A stretch of DNA of 64,000 bases from contig JADJWI010000003.1 in the NCBI GenBank assembly GCA_016716435.1, forward strand, positions 744,001 to 808,000, in the 5' to 3' direction. Both the position numbers and the translations under genes were made by a program. How positions within the stretch are numbered: the stretch's first letter is position 1; each line of letters starts with the position of its first letter. Below the pieces are notes generated by a model. The model made no database searches and was not told the origin of the DNA. It saw nothing but the letters and a program-made list of their open reading frames with translations. Origin of the DNA: Acidobacteriota bacterium (GTDB taxonomy: Bacteria > Acidobacteriota > Blastocatellia > Pyrinomonadales > Pyrinomonadaceae). This document shows, piece by piece, positions 52,722 through 62,433 of this stretch.

Positions 52722-55052
52722 CTACTCAGCCGTCCGGCCCGGCGATAGCACGACCTCAGGGAACTCGCGGGCGAGTTCGGCGGCGGGTTTGGTGTCGATG
52801 GCGGCGCGGACGGGGCGGGTGCCGACGTTCGATTTGAAATTGCCGTTCTCGTCGTAGAGCCGGCGGTATTGGGCGGTGTTGCGGATGATGCCCTGGACGT
52901 AGCCGCGCGTTTCGCGGAAGGGGATCGCCTCGACAAATTCGTCCATCTCCATCGGCAAAGTGCGGCGCCAGGTGACGACGCGGCCGGGCCCGGCGTTGTA
53001 GGCGACGGCCATGTATTCAACGCGGCCGTATTTGTCGAGCTGTTCGCGCATATAGGCGGTGCCGAGTTCGATGTTCAATGCGGGGTTGAAGAGGTCCGCG
53101 GCCGACCTGACTGGCGAAGCCGAGCCAAACTTGCGGGCGGTCTGCTGTGCCGTCGGAAGCAAGAGCTGCATCAGTCCATAGGCGTTTGCCGAAGAGCGAG
53201 CGGACGGATTGAAGACCGATTCCTGCCGGATGAGCCCCGCTACCTTATATATGTCGAGGTTCCTCGCCCGCGACCATTTCGCGATCTGGTCCCATGCCAT
53301 GTGCGGGTAAAATATCTCCCACTCCTCGCGGCCCATTTCCTCGGGGAACATCTGGGCGTAATCGGGATAGCTCTTCGCGAGGGCGAGCAAGGCCGAGACG
53401 TTATCAAACTTCATCTGGTGATGCTTGGCGAGCGAGAGGTTGATCTTCGGCGAATTCTGCGCTGTCTTTTGGGCTTCTTTCAGCTCCTCGATCGCCCAAT
53501 CGAAAAGCCCGACCGAGCTTAGCTCTTCGCTCTTTGCGGCTCGTTCAAGCTCGGCGGCACCGGCCGTTTCGGGGGCAACGGTGATGCTCTTTAGATTTGC
53601 TGCCGCCTGCGGGACGAGCGAATCTGCCGGGAAGTTAGCGGGCGATTGGCACTGTCCGCGGCCGCGGAGTGCGGTCAGGCGTTCGAAGCCGATGTGGCCG
53701 TACCAATTTGCGTTGTAGCGGTAAACGAGGGCGTCGTAAAGCGTGCATGCCTCGGCGATGCGGCCAGCGCGTTCGGCATTTCGTGCGGACCAATACCCGG
53801 CACGGCCGCGGTTAGCGGAATCGCGGTCGGCATAGCGGGCGAGATGCTCGGTGAGCATATCGGCGGCCCGTGCGCTATTGCCGGCCTCGTGCTCGAGCCA
53901 TGCAAGCTCAAACTGCGCACCCGCAACTTCGACCGCCTGCGGATAGGCCGTCAAAGCCGTTCGCAGAAAGAAATTCTCCTCGCCTTTGTTCTTTGCATCG
54001 CGAGCGGCATAGCCGGCCTCGACCCATGCCTTGACCGTCAGCGGGCTTTGCGGATAGGCTCGCCGCATCTCGTCGGCGGCGGTGCGAGCCCGCGGCCAGA
54101 GCTTCGATTTGGCATAAGCATTGATCAGATCGCGATATGCCTGGTCGCGGCCCGGCATCGTGGCGGGTATCGCGTCAAATGCGGCTTGTGCATTGACAGC
54201 GTTGCCCATTCGGGCGGCGGCCGAGATGCGATTGAGATGGATCTCAGGCGTCACCTCATCGGGAAATTGCTCGATAAATCTGGTGTAAGAATCATAGGCC
54301 ATCGACGAAGCGCCCATCGCGAACAAACGGTTCGAGCGGACCTTCAGCGTTTCAGCGGTCGGATTGGCCAGGGGGTCAATGTTCAGCGTCTTGAGCTTGG
54401 CTTCGGCCTCTTTGCCTGCGTCCGAAGTGCCGCCGTAAAGAAATGCCTTGGTGAAACATTCGTTAGCGTCCGCCTGCTTGCCCGAGGCTTCAAACGCCTT
54501 TGCGGTCGCGAGCAAAGCGGCCGATCGGTTCTCGCGGTTCATCGGTTCAAGAAAGGCCGGAACGTCGGCCGCACGCCCCGCGGCCATTGCCGATTCGGCC
54601 CAGAGCAGGCGTGCATCGGCGACGCGAAGCGAGGTCGGAAACGAGGTAACGAGCCGTTCGAGTTCGGCCATAGCCGCAGCATGGTCCCCGAGACCCTGAT
54701 GCGAGCGGGCACGAAGCCAATGCACGTAATCGCCGAGCTTTGTCAGACGCCCGAATTCATCAGAATTGAGCACGATGCTCGCCCCGCGAAAGTCCTTATT
54801 CTCAAACCGCACTCGTGCACGGAGCAGCCGGGCAAGCGCTCCCGTTTGCGTCCCGCTAAAACGGCGCTCGATATCCTCGACCGCCTGTTCGGTCGGCATC
54901 CGGCCGCCCTTTGTCAGCTCGCGGAGCTGGCGAAGAGCGTCCGCCTCCGCGGCGGGCTGCGCCGAGCACGAGACCGTAAACACCGCAAAAAGCGAAAACA
55001 GGAAAACGGCGGCCGAAAGGTTGAGGCTTACTTTACTTATGCGTTTCATCAT
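52722..55052 (-). CDS. Lytic murein transglycosylase lipoprotein with helical repeats (Slt-type)
   Basis: About 776 residues. The N-terminus is a lipoprotein signal (FSLFAVFTVSC; cysteine at lipobox). About 40-580 is a superhelix of TPR-like repeats (WLRARSHQGLGDHAAAMAELERLV, FEASGKQADANECFTKAFLYG). The C-terminal SLT domain has the catalytic Glu in IRQESVFNPSARSSANAYGLMQL and the closing YMAVAYNAGPGRVVTWRR. It cleaves glycan strands to 1,6-anhydro-muropeptides, anchored in a membrane. ATG 55052 or 55049 is preferred over the GTG at 55058. Confidence 0.88.
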   Translation of the reverse strand: MMKRISKVSLNLSAAVFLFSLFAVFTVSCSAQPAAEADALRQLRELTKGGRMPTEQAVEDIERRFSGTQTGALARLLRARVRFENKDFRGASIVLNSDEFGRLTKLGDYVHWLRARSHQGLGDHAAAMAELERLVTSFPTSLRVADARLLWAESAMAAGRAADVPAFLEPMNRENRSAALLATAKAFEASGKQADANECFTKAFLYGGTSDAGKEAEAKLKTLNIDPLANPTAETLKVRSNRLFAMGASSMAYDSYTRFIEQFPDEVTPEIHLNRISAAARMGNAVNAQAAFDAIPATMPGRDQAYRDLINAYAKSKLWPRARTAADEMRRAYPQSPLTVKAWVEAGYAARDAKNKGEENFFLRTALTAYPQAVEVAGAQFELAWLEHEAGNSARAADMLTEHLARYADRDSANRGRAGYWSARNAERAGRIAEACTLYDALVYRYNANWYGHIGFERLTALRGRGQCQSPANFPADSLVPQAAANLKSITVAPETAGAAELERAAKSEELSSVGLFDWAIEELKEAQKTAQNSPKINLSLAKHHQMKFDNVSALLALAKSYPDYAQMFPEEMGREEWEIFYPHMAWDQIAKWSRARNLDIYKVAGLIRQESVFNPSARSSANAYGLMQLLLPTAQQTARKFGSASPVRSAADLFNPALNIELGTAYMREQLDKYGRVEYMAVAYNAGPGRVVTWRRTLPMEMDEFVEAIPFRETRGYVQGIIRNTAQYRRLYDENGNFKSNVGTRPVRAAIDTKPAAELAREFPEVVLSPGRTAE

Positions 55053-55252
55053 GAACACTTCCGAAGTATCTGATGCCGGCGGGGCGAAATATTTTGCCCG
55101 ATACGTGTTATCTGTGAACTGACCCGAACCCTCAAACCATCAGTATAGCAAACCGGTACAGGCACTATCCTCGTTCGATATGGCATCGCGAAAAAGGGCC
55201 GAGTATTGCATTTTCAGCGGTTAGTTACTAGATTGTTAATTTTGCCGCCATT

Positions 55253-56362
55253 ATGCTTATTAAGTCGATAGAACTGATAGAGATAAACCTTCCGCTTGTA
55301 CATTTTTTTGAGACCAGTTTTGGCCGGACGTATGAGCGCCGGATCATTTTGGTTCGAGTCCAAGATGCGGACGGGGCCGAGGGCTGGGGCGAGATAACCT
55401 GCGGCGAATCGCCGGGTTATTCTGACGAATGGACCGATTCGGCGTGGGTGACTGCGGAGAAGATACTTGCGCCGATGGTGGTCGGGCAGGAGGTCGCGTC
55501 GGCCGCGGACGTTTGGAATCTCATGAAATGGGCACGCGGGCACCGGATGGCGAAGTCGGGCATCGAAACGGCGTGTTGGGACCTTGAGGCAAAGAAGCTC
55601 GGCGTCCCGCTCTGGCGGCATTTGGGCGGTGTCAATCAGGTGATCGAATGCGGCGTTTCGATCGGAATTCAGGACTCGATCGCCCAGCTTCTAGAGAAGA
55701 TCCGTGTCGAGGTCGAGGCGGGTTATAAACGCATCAAGATCAAGATCTCGCCTTCGTGGGACTACGACGTGATCAAGGCCGTGCGGGCGGAGTTTGGCGA
55801 TATTTTGCTGATGGGCGATGCGAATTCGGCTTATACGCTTGCCGACATCGATAAGCTGAAATCGCTTGACGAATTTGACCTGATGATGCTCGAACAGCCG
55901 CTGCCGCACGACGACATCATCGACCACGCAAAGCTGCAGCGAGAGATCAAAACGCCGATCTGCCTCGACGAGCCGATAAAATCGCCCGAGGACGCCCGCA
56001 AGGCGATCGAACTCGGCTCCGGCAAGATCATCAACCTAAAAAACGGACGCGTCGGCGGACACACGCAAACAAAGATGATCGAGCAGATCTGCCGCGAAGC
56101 CAAGATGCCCGTCTGGTGCGGCGGCATGCTCGAGAGCGGCATCGGCCGGGCCCACAACATCGCCATCTCAACCCTCGCCGGCTACACCATGCCCGGCGAC
56201 GTCTCCGCCTCAAAACGCTACTGGCACGAAGACATAATCGAACCCGCCGTCGAGGTCAGCTCAGACGGAACCATCACCGCCCCCGAGGGCCCGGGAATCG
56301 GGTTTGAGGTGAAGCGAGATCGAATACATCGTGTCGCGGTTCGAAATGTTTTGGTAAACTAG
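55253..56362 (+). CDS. menC: o-Succinylbenzoate synthase/N-acylamino acid racemase-like enolase-superfamily enzyme
   Basis: 369 residues. The capping domain starts IELIEINLPLVHFFETSFG. Active-site residues of the MenC/NAAAR group: the KIK pair (Lys162, Lys164), metal ligands in LMGDANSAYT, MLEQPL and CLDEPI, and the general base in INLKNGRVGGHTQ. In menaquinone synthesis it dehydrates SHCHC to o-succinylbenzoate; members can also racemise N-acylamino acids. No other men gene is nearby, so pathway assignment is from the family alone. Confidence 0.85.
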   Translation: MLIKSIELIEINLPLVHFFETSFGRTYERRIILVRVQDADGAEGWGEITCGESPGYSDEWTDSAWVTAEKILAPMVVGQEVASAADVWNLMKWARGHRMAKSGIETACWDLEAKKLGVPLWRHLGGVNQVIECGVSIGIQDSIAQLLEKIRVEVEAGYKRIKIKISPSWDYDVIKAVRAEFGDILLMGDANSAYTLADIDKLKSLDEFDLMMLEQPLPHDDIIDHAKLQREIKTPICLDEPIKSPEDARKAIELGSGKIINLKNGRVGGHTQTKMIEQICREAKMPVWCGGMLESGIGRAHNIAISTLAGYTMPGDVSASKRYWHEDIIEPAVEVSSDGTITAPEGPGIGFEVKRDRIHRVAVRNVLVN

Positions 56363-56368
56363 AGGTTC

Positions 56369-57247
56369 ATGACTCGTCGTCCCGCCATCGTTATTCTTTG
56401 CTTTGTGTTAGTAGCCGTGTGCACTCCTATGATAAGTGCGCAGGGTTACGTGGAAATATTGCCCGACGAGATCAAGGCGCCGTTTCGCGAGCGATACACC
56501 GGGATTACCTCTGAAATACAACGCACCACATCGGACGAGTGGGCTGGTGCTTACACGCGATACGTTGGCGAGACCTGGACCGACGTCCTCGTCTGGACGC
56601 CGGAGCTCGGGTTTGCCGCTTACCGTGACACTTGTAGCAACGGTCCTCGTGCCTGGGTGAATTTCGGGTCCGCCAGGTTTGAGAATGGGCTGCTTTTTCT
56701 AACCTCGGAACAGACATTTGCCGGCGAGCATGTGCTTGCCATAAAACGGGAATATACGCCGGTAAAATGGGGCCACCAGCGGTGGTTGATACCGACAGAT
56801 GAGCTTGAGCTTTTTGCTTACGCGGTTAATTCAGGGTCTTCTAACGACTACCACAGCTTTTACTCAAAGTCGGACGGGAACGCGGATAAGCCGAGAGGCC
56901 GGCCCGAACTTCCAAGTCAGTTCAAACATATCCTCAACCGAAAACCGGTCAAGGCAAGGATCGTCCAGATCGGAGAAAAACCCGAGAAGTGGTACCCGGA
57001 TATCACCATCGATGCCGGAAAGGACAAAGGCGTGATCGTCGGGATGAGCTTTTGGCTGACCGGAGTAAAGAACACCGAAGTAAAGATCTCGGTCGCCTCG
57101 GTGAGTGAGAAGACCGCTGTCGCGAAGGTTGTGAGTGCGGGCTATAGTTACGAATACGACGACGACGGCAATCTTAAAGGGCCTGAACCCAAGGAATTCA
57201 GCCTCGCGGCAGGAATGAGGTTTTCAAGCCAAAGCCCGAAGAATTAA
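56369..57247 (+). CDS. Secreted hypothetical protein
   Basis: 292 residues with a signal peptide (AIVILCFVLVAVCTPMISAQ). The first half (EWAGAYTRYVGETWTDVLVWTPELGFAAYRDTC) looks like a globular beta-rich domain. The second half contains WYPDITIDAGKDKGVIVGMSFWLTG and a final AAGMRFSSQSPK, resembling the 'GKDKGV..GM.F' pattern of FlgT-type/OB-like C-terminal domains. No enzyme motif seen. It lies 6 bp behind the MenC-like gene. Confidence 0.65.
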   Translation: MTRRPAIVILCFVLVAVCTPMISAQGYVEILPDEIKAPFRERYTGITSEIQRTTSDEWAGAYTRYVGETWTDVLVWTPELGFAAYRDTCSNGPRAWVNFGSARFENGLLFLTSEQTFAGEHVLAIKREYTPVKWGHQRWLIPTDELELFAYAVNSGSSNDYHSFYSKSDGNADKPRGRPELPSQFKHILNRKPVKARIVQIGEKPEKWYPDITIDAGKDKGVIVGMSFWLTGVKNTEVKISVASVSEKTAVAKVVSAGYSYEYDDDGNLKGPEPKEFSLAAGMRFSSQSPKN

Positions 57248-57267
57248 TAGCGGCTGGCTTCGCGTAG

Positions 57268-57419
57268 CCACGCCCGTTTACGGCGTGGACACTCTCATAC
57301 GAAATGCGATTTTCTACTGACCACTCCGAATATCGGATGTCGGCTGATTGATATGGGTAAGGGCGTTAAACGCCCTCGGGCCCGTCTTTATCGACGTTTC
57401 CACGCCCTAAAGGACGTGG
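57268..57419. repeat. Three dispersed hairpins (CCACGCC family and GGGCG palindrome)
   Basis: CCACGCC...GGCGTGG at 57268-57288, GGGCG-TTAAA-CGCCC at 57361-57375, and a weaker CCACGCC...GGACGTGG at 57400-57419. The first is the same hairpin as 28094-28113. No gene lies in 57248-57502. Confidence 0.7.
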
Positions 57420-57502
57420 CTATGCTCGATCGGGCGCTTTATTGAGCCGGTTTTTTTCGGCACTCGCATATCAGATCAGGGTAGACTGCTGCGACGGAAA
57501 CA

Positions 57503-58534
57503 ATGAAAAAGCCAAAAATAATCCTGACTTTTCTCTGTCTTCACATTTTCTTCACCGTGGCCCTGTCCCAATCGGGCAAGTTCGACATTGTTACATTCAC
57601 CGCACCGGCCGGATGGTCGACTGAAAGGGACGCCAATTCGGTCCGCTTCAGCAAGGAAACGAGCTCGGGCTTTTGCACCATCTCGCTTGTCAGATCGATC
57701 GATGCCACTGGTGACTCGGGCAAAGATTTTGATCTGCTTTGGGAACTGATGGCGAAGGACGGCCTCAACGCCACCTCTGCTCAAGGGCGAAGGTCGGCCG
57801 AAAAAGATGGCTGGCTGGTCGAGGCCGGTGGAGGCGCGTTTGAGAAGGAAGGAGTAAGCGGGGCGGCGATCTTGACCACCTTTTCCGGCAACGGCAAGGC
57901 CGTGGCAGTGCTTGTGATTACGAATACCGACGCTTTCGAGTCCGACATCGCCGCCTTTATCGAATCGATCAAGCTGCCGCCGCTCACCGCCCCAAAAGCT
58001 CCGGCCGCTCAGCCCGCGGCCGCTCCCTCAGGCGATGCCGCAAAGCTCATCGGACGGTGGCAGCGTTCGAGTTCGAGCAGTCCGGCCTATGCCGATCCCG
58101 CAAGTTGGGGCACGGCCGGATACACTCGGAGCCGCTACGAATTCAATTCCGATGGAACTTATATCTACACCGAGCGGACGTTCAGGATGACCCATCCGCG
58201 GATCTTCATCGTCAAGGAAAACGGCCGCTATGCGGTCACCGGTAATACTTTGACCATCACGCCCGCCAAAAGCACTATTTCGGCATACAACAAGGCAGGC
58301 GGCAGCGACGCTCTCGGGACGCTCGCAACAACGCAAAACCGTAAGATCGAGAAGATCGCGTACAAGTTCACATTCCATTATTTCTCCGGAATCCAGGAAT
58401 GGAACCTCGTTCTCCAGGCCGACGCCCCGACCCATCGAGACGGCCCGTTCAGCGGAAACACCACATTCAGTAACGCCTGGTACTTTGACCAGAAGTACAC
58501 TAATACCGACCTGACTGCCGTACGGGTGAATTAG
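57503..58534 (+). CDS. Secreted hypothetical protein with lipocalin-like C-terminal half
   Basis: 343 residues. A signal peptide (IILTFLCLHIFFTVALSQ) is followed by a small N-terminal domain (FTAPAGWSTERDANSVRFSKE ... AFIESIKLP) and an Ala/Pro linker (about residues 152-172). The beta-rich C-terminal half (LIGRWQRSSS ... YEFNSDGTYIYTERTF ... GRYAVTGNTLTITPAKS) has the lipocalin-like 'GRW ... F..DGTY ... G.Y...GN.L.I' pattern. Probably periplasmic ligand binding; ligand unknown. Confidence 0.7.
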   Translation: MKKPKIILTFLCLHIFFTVALSQSGKFDIVTFTAPAGWSTERDANSVRFSKETSSGFCTISLVRSIDATGDSGKDFDLLWELMAKDGLNATSAQGRRSAEKDGWLVEAGGGAFEKEGVSGAAILTTFSGNGKAVAVLVITNTDAFESDIAAFIESIKLPPLTAPKAPAAQPAAAPSGDAAKLIGRWQRSSSSSPAYADPASWGTAGYTRSRYEFNSDGTYIYTERTFRMTHPRIFIVKENGRYAVTGNTLTITPAKSTISAYNKAGGSDALGTLATTQNRKIEKIAYKFTFHYFSGIQEWNLVLQADAPTHRDGPFSGNTTFSNAWYFDQKYTNTDLTAVRVN

Positions 58535-58580
58535 CCCGTTCCGTACCGATTTTGCTACCATTACCCTTTTTGAAAGAGTA

Positions 58581-60269
58581 ATGAGCAATCAAGAACCAAA
58601 CAAGATCATCTTTTCGATGGTCAAGGTATCAAAGTTTTACGACAAGAAGCCGGTCCTTAAGGACATTTATCTTTCGTTCTTTTACGGAGCGAAGATCGGC
58701 GTGCTTGGGTTGAATGGATCGGGTAAATCGTCGCTGCTGCGGATCATCGCGGGCACTGATAAGGAATTTAACGGCGAGGTCGTTTTTTCGAAAGGGTATT
58801 CCGTCGGCCTGCTCGAGCAGGAACCGAAGCTTGACGAAACGAAGACGGTCAAAGAGATCGTCGAAGAAGGCGCCCAGGAAACCGTCGATCTGCTCAAAGA
58901 ATTCGAAGAGATCAATGCAAAGTTTGCCGAGCCGATGGACGACGAAGCTATGAACGCGCTGATCGAACGGCAGGGCGAGGTGCAGGAAAAGCTCGATGCC
59001 GCCGACGCCTGGGACCTTGATTCGCGGCTCGAGATGGCGATGGACGCTCTCCGCTGCCCGCCGCCGGAAACGCCGATCAAAAACCTGAGCGGCGGTGAAA
59101 AACGCCGAGTCGCTTTGTGCCGGTTGCTGCTTCAAAAGCCCGATATTCTATTGCTCGATGAGCCGACGAACCACCTCGACGCCGAGTCGGTCGCGTGGCT
59201 TGAACAGCACCTTCAGCGGTATGAAGGAACGATCATTGCCGTTACGCACGACCGCTATTTCCTCGACAACGTCGCCGGCTGGATTCTCGAGCTCGACCGC
59301 GGGGAGGGCATTCCGTGGAAGGGAAATTATTCAAGTTGGCTCGAGCAAAAGCAGAACCGCCTTGCCCAGGAACAAAAGACCGAGGACAAACGCGCCAAGA
59401 CGCTTGAACGCGAACTTGAGTGGATCCGAATGTCGCCGAAGGGCCGCCATGCGAAATCAAAGGCCCGCATCAACGATTACGAAAAGCTGGTCGCGAGTGA
59501 ATCTGAGAAACGCAGCGAGGAGCTTGAGATCTTCATTCCGCCCGGCGAACGGCTCGGCGATCTGGTGATCGAAGCTCATGGCGTTTCGAAGGCTTACGGC
59601 GACAAGCTGCTTTTTGAGAACCTCGAGTTCTCGCTTCCGCCGGGCGGCATCGTCGGCGTCATCGGCCCGAACGGCGCCGGCAAGACGACGCTTTTTCGGC
59701 TGATCACCGACCAGGACCAACCCGACGCCGGCACTTTCAGGGTCGGGCCGACCGTCAAGCTCGGCTACGTCGATCAATCACGCGATTCGCTCAATGCCGA
59801 CAAGACCATCTTTGAAGAGATCGCCGATGGGCTCGATTTTGTTACGCTCGGCAAACGCGAGGTCAATGCCCGCGGTTACGTTTCGCGGTTCAACTTCTCG
59901 GGCTCGGACCAGCAGAAGCGCGTCGGGCAGCTTTCGGGCGGCGAGCGCAATCGTGTGCATCTCGCCAAGATGCTTAAGTCGGGTGCAAATGTTATTCTTT
60001 TAGACGAACCGACGAACGACCTCGACGTAAACACGATGCGCGCGCTCGAGGAAGCATTGGAGAACTTTGGCGGCTGCGCCGTCGTAATTAGTCACGACCG
60101 CTGGTTCCTTGATCGCATTGCGACTCATATCCTGGCCTTTGAAGGCGATTCTCACGTCGAATATTTCGACGGAAATTACAGCGAATACGAAGCGGACCGA
60201 AAACGCCGGCTTGGCCATGATGCCGACCAGCCGCACCGGATCAAATATAGAAGCTTGACCCGGGCTTGA
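58581..60269 (+). CDS. ettA: EttA, ABC-F energy-dependent translational throttle protein
   Basis: 562 residues, the usual EttA length. Two ABC cassettes without membrane domains: Walker A GLNGSGKSS (about 43) and GPNGAGKTT (about 362); signatures LSGGEKRRVAL and LSGGERNRVHLAK; Walker B LLLDEPTNHLD and ILLDEPTNDLD. The interdomain linker (EQKTEDKRAKTLERELEWIRMSPKGRHAKSKARINDYEKL) is the helical P-site tRNA-interaction motif that enters the ribosomal E site. EttA gates the first elongation step according to energy charge. Confidence 0.93.
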   Translation: MSNQEPNKIIFSMVKVSKFYDKKPVLKDIYLSFFYGAKIGVLGLNGSGKSSLLRIIAGTDKEFNGEVVFSKGYSVGLLEQEPKLDETKTVKEIVEEGAQETVDLLKEFEEINAKFAEPMDDEAMNALIERQGEVQEKLDAADAWDLDSRLEMAMDALRCPPPETPIKNLSGGEKRRVALCRLLLQKPDILLLDEPTNHLDAESVAWLEQHLQRYEGTIIAVTHDRYFLDNVAGWILELDRGEGIPWKGNYSSWLEQKQNRLAQEQKTEDKRAKTLERELEWIRMSPKGRHAKSKARINDYEKLVASESEKRSEELEIFIPPGERLGDLVIEAHGVSKAYGDKLLFENLEFSLPPGGIVGVIGPNGAGKTTLFRLITDQDQPDAGTFRVGPTVKLGYVDQSRDSLNADKTIFEEIADGLDFVTLGKREVNARGYVSRFNFSGSDQQKRVGQLSGGERNRVHLAKMLKSGANVILLDEPTNDLDVNTMRALEEALENFGGCAVVISHDRWFLDRIATHILAFEGDSHVEYFDGNYSEYEADRKRRLGHDADQPHRIKYRSLTRA

Positions 60270-60347
60270 GACCGATAAGTGTTTTTGTTGAGCAATTTTC
60301 CCCAAGCGAACCATCAGGCCGCCCCCGCGGCGGCTCTCTGCAGCAAG

Positions 60348-61211
60348 ATGATGAAATATCGCATTTGGGTGTTTTTTGCGTTTCTCTCTGTTTCAATCGT
60401 CGCGGCCGGGTGCGGCTCGGCGGTCGATTCCGCACCGCCCGAAACCGCCGAAACTCAGCAGGTCGCCGCCGAGCCTGCAGTTCCGCCGAAGCCGACACCG
60501 GAGCCTACACCCGAGATACCAGACCTCCAGACCGAGATCTCAGACGGCCGCTTTCGCGAGACGGCCTCGCCGCTCGGCAGCTACGATTTTCTCAATCATT
60601 CCTATCCGTTGCCCCGCGGTTGGCAAAACCCCGACGGTAGCGATATTCGGCTCGAGAACGGCAAGGTCGCGGCCGTTTCCGGTACCGTTTCCGACGACAT
60701 GAGCGAGGACGAGAAGGCCGAGGCACGGGCCGAACGACGAATCGGGATGTCGCATGTCGTGACGAAGTACTTTGATGCGACCGGCGACGGACAAGATGAA
60801 GCTATAGTTATTTTAAAGATAGAAACGGCCGGCAACGCGATTCCGCAGGTCATTTACGTTTTTACGTGGAAGGACGACAAGCCGGAACTTTTATGGCACT
60901 TCCGCACCGGTGACCGAACCGACGGCGGGCTGAAGGATATCAGGCCCGAGAATGGCCAGCTCGTCATCGAGCTCTATGGCCAGGATCGCTACATGCTCGG
61001 CGAGGTCGAGACCGGCAAGATCACCGGCGACGAGGCCCAGCTCTGTTGCCCCTCGCACTTCACACGCTCATCATATAAGTGGAACGGCCGCCACTTCATT
61101 CGCCAGGGCGACCGTTTGACGTTCTCAATGTCCGACCCCTCAACACCGCCGCTTAAGAACTACGGCGACATCGTCAACAACCCGAAGAACCAGCAGAAAA
61201 AACGAGGATAG
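60348..61211 (+). CDS. Lipoprotein of unknown function
   Basis: About 287 residues from ATG 60348, chosen because it gives a lipoprotein signal (WVFFAFLSVSIVAAGC). A Pro/Glu/Ala linker (PKPTPEPTPEIPD) leads to a globular domain with GYDxxx-like strands: KYFDATGDGQDEAIVILKIET (possible Ca-binding/VCBS-like loop DATGDGQDE), FTWKDDKPELLWHFRTGDRTDGG and LCCPSHFTRSSYKWNGRHF. The pattern fits proteins that read out a calcium-binding beta-propeller-like repeat, but no family is certain. Confidence 0.65.
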   Translation: MMKYRIWVFFAFLSVSIVAAGCGSAVDSAPPETAETQQVAAEPAVPPKPTPEPTPEIPDLQTEISDGRFRETASPLGSYDFLNHSYPLPRGWQNPDGSDIRLENGKVAAVSGTVSDDMSEDEKAEARAERRIGMSHVVTKYFDATGDGQDEAIVILKIETAGNAIPQVIYVFTWKDDKPELLWHFRTGDRTDGGLKDIRPENGQLVIELYGQDRYMLGEVETGKITGDEAQLCCPSHFTRSSYKWNGRHFIRQGDRLTFSMSDPSTPPLKNYGDIVNNPKNQQKKRG

Positions 61212-61313
61212 CCGGCAAGGTTAGGTCAGCGGGCCTTAGGGTTATGGCTTGTCGCGCTTTGTAACACAAAGTACTTGACATCACCGACTACTTGGCATAT
61301 ATTCATCTTCGCG

Positions 61314-61931
61314 ATGGCGAAGACATCTCCTCTACAGAAGACCGAACGCGATGAGCCCGTCAGCCTCGGCGATAGGGCGCTCGATAACCTCGACTTTATC
61401 CGCTCGACAATGGAACGCTCGACGAGCTTTACGGCCGTTCCGGGTTATGGCGGGATGCTGATGGGCGCGACCGCGATCGGCGCGGCGGTTTTTGCTAACC
61501 AGCATATCTACCTTCGCAACTGGCTTGTCATCTGGGTCGTCGAGGCATTTCTTGCCTTTGCCATCGGCCTTTTGGCGATGTGGCAAAAGGCAAAGCTCGG
61601 CGGGCAGTCGCTTTTCTCGGCTCCGGCACGCAAGTTTGCGATGAGCTTTGCCCCGCCGATCATTGTCGGGGTCGCGCTCACCTTCGGGCTCTGGCGGTTC
61701 GATCATTACGGCGTGATGGCCGGAATGTGGATGCTCTGCTACGGAGCGGCGGTCGTCGGCGGCGGCGCGTATTCGGTGCGGGCGGTGCCGGTGATGGGTT
61801 GGTGCTTCATCGTGCTCGGGGCGATCACTCTCGGCCTTCCAAAGGGTTCGGGCGACGAGATGATGGCCGCAAGCTTTGGCCTGCTGCACATAATCTTCGG
61901 CGCGATCATCGCCCGCAAATACGGTGGATAG
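61314..61931 (+). CDS. Five- to six-span membrane protein
   Basis: About 205 residues from ATG 61314. A polar N-terminus (LGDRALDNLDFIRSTMERSTSFTAVPG) precedes spans GGMLMGATAIGAAVFA, NWLVIWVVEAFLAFAIGLLAM, FAPPIIVGVALTFGLW, MWMLCYGAAVVGGGAYSV and VMGWCFIVLGAITLGL. It is followed by another small membrane gene and a winged-helix regulator, a compact set transcribed together. Function unknown. Confidence 0.65.
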   Translation: MAKTSPLQKTERDEPVSLGDRALDNLDFIRSTMERSTSFTAVPGYGGMLMGATAIGAAVFANQHIYLRNWLVIWVVEAFLAFAIGLLAMWQKAKLGGQSLFSAPARKFAMSFAPPIIVGVALTFGLWRFDHYGVMAGMWMLCYGAAVVGGGAYSVRAVPVMGWCFIVLGAITLGLPKGSGDEMMAASFGLLHIIFGAIIARKYGG

Positions 61932-62022
61932 CTTGCAGAAGCCCGCACGTAAGTAAGGGCGTTTCATCCGATGGCGAATGGTGAATGGTGAATCAAGAAA
62001 CTGGACTCACTGAACACAGAAC

Positions 62023-62325
62023 ATGGAAAACGTAATTCAAATGAACAACAAACGGCTTGTGTTATTGATGTTGGCGGCGGCGGGTTTGCTTATGGTGCCG
62101 CTGATCGCGATGCAGTTCACTAGCGAGGTGGACTGGGGTGTCTTCGATTTCATCGTTGCCGGGGTGCTGCTTTTGGGGACCGGCCTCGCGATCGATCTTG
62201 CGCTCAGGATCGTGACGGGGTTCTGGACCCGGGTCGCCGCGGTGCTCGGTTTGCTCTTTATTCTCTTCTTGGTCTGGGCCGAACTTGCGGTCGGAATTTT
62301 CGGAACGCCGCTCGCTGGCAGTTAG
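62023..62325 (+). CDS. Three-span membrane protein
   Basis: 100 residues with three spans (RLVLLMLAAAGLLMVPLIAM, FIVAGVLLLGTGLAIDLAL, VAAVLGLLFILFLVWAELAVG). An in-frame ATG at 62041 is an alternative start. It lies between the larger membrane protein and the wHTH gene. Function unknown. Confidence 0.65.
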   Translation: MENVIQMNNKRLVLLMLAAAGLLMVPLIAMQFTSEVDWGVFDFIVAGVLLLGTGLAIDLALRIVTGFWTRVAAVLGLLFILFLVWAELAVGIFGTPLAGS

Positions 62326-62433
62326 TCTGATCGGCTTTTCCCTTTTCTTCTTTTTACGTGGTTGGAAAGAGATATTAACCACGGAAAAAGAAAAGAAGAA
62401 TCAAAGAAAGCGGACAAGTGCCGCTCGTTAGTT

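Noticed and set aside
53646..55073. Long 475-codon frame opposite the lytic transglycosylase
   Set aside because: It is antisense to a gene with clear SLT and lipoprotein features, and its sequence is Arg/Gly/Cys-rich without family motifs: a shadow of G+C-rich codons.
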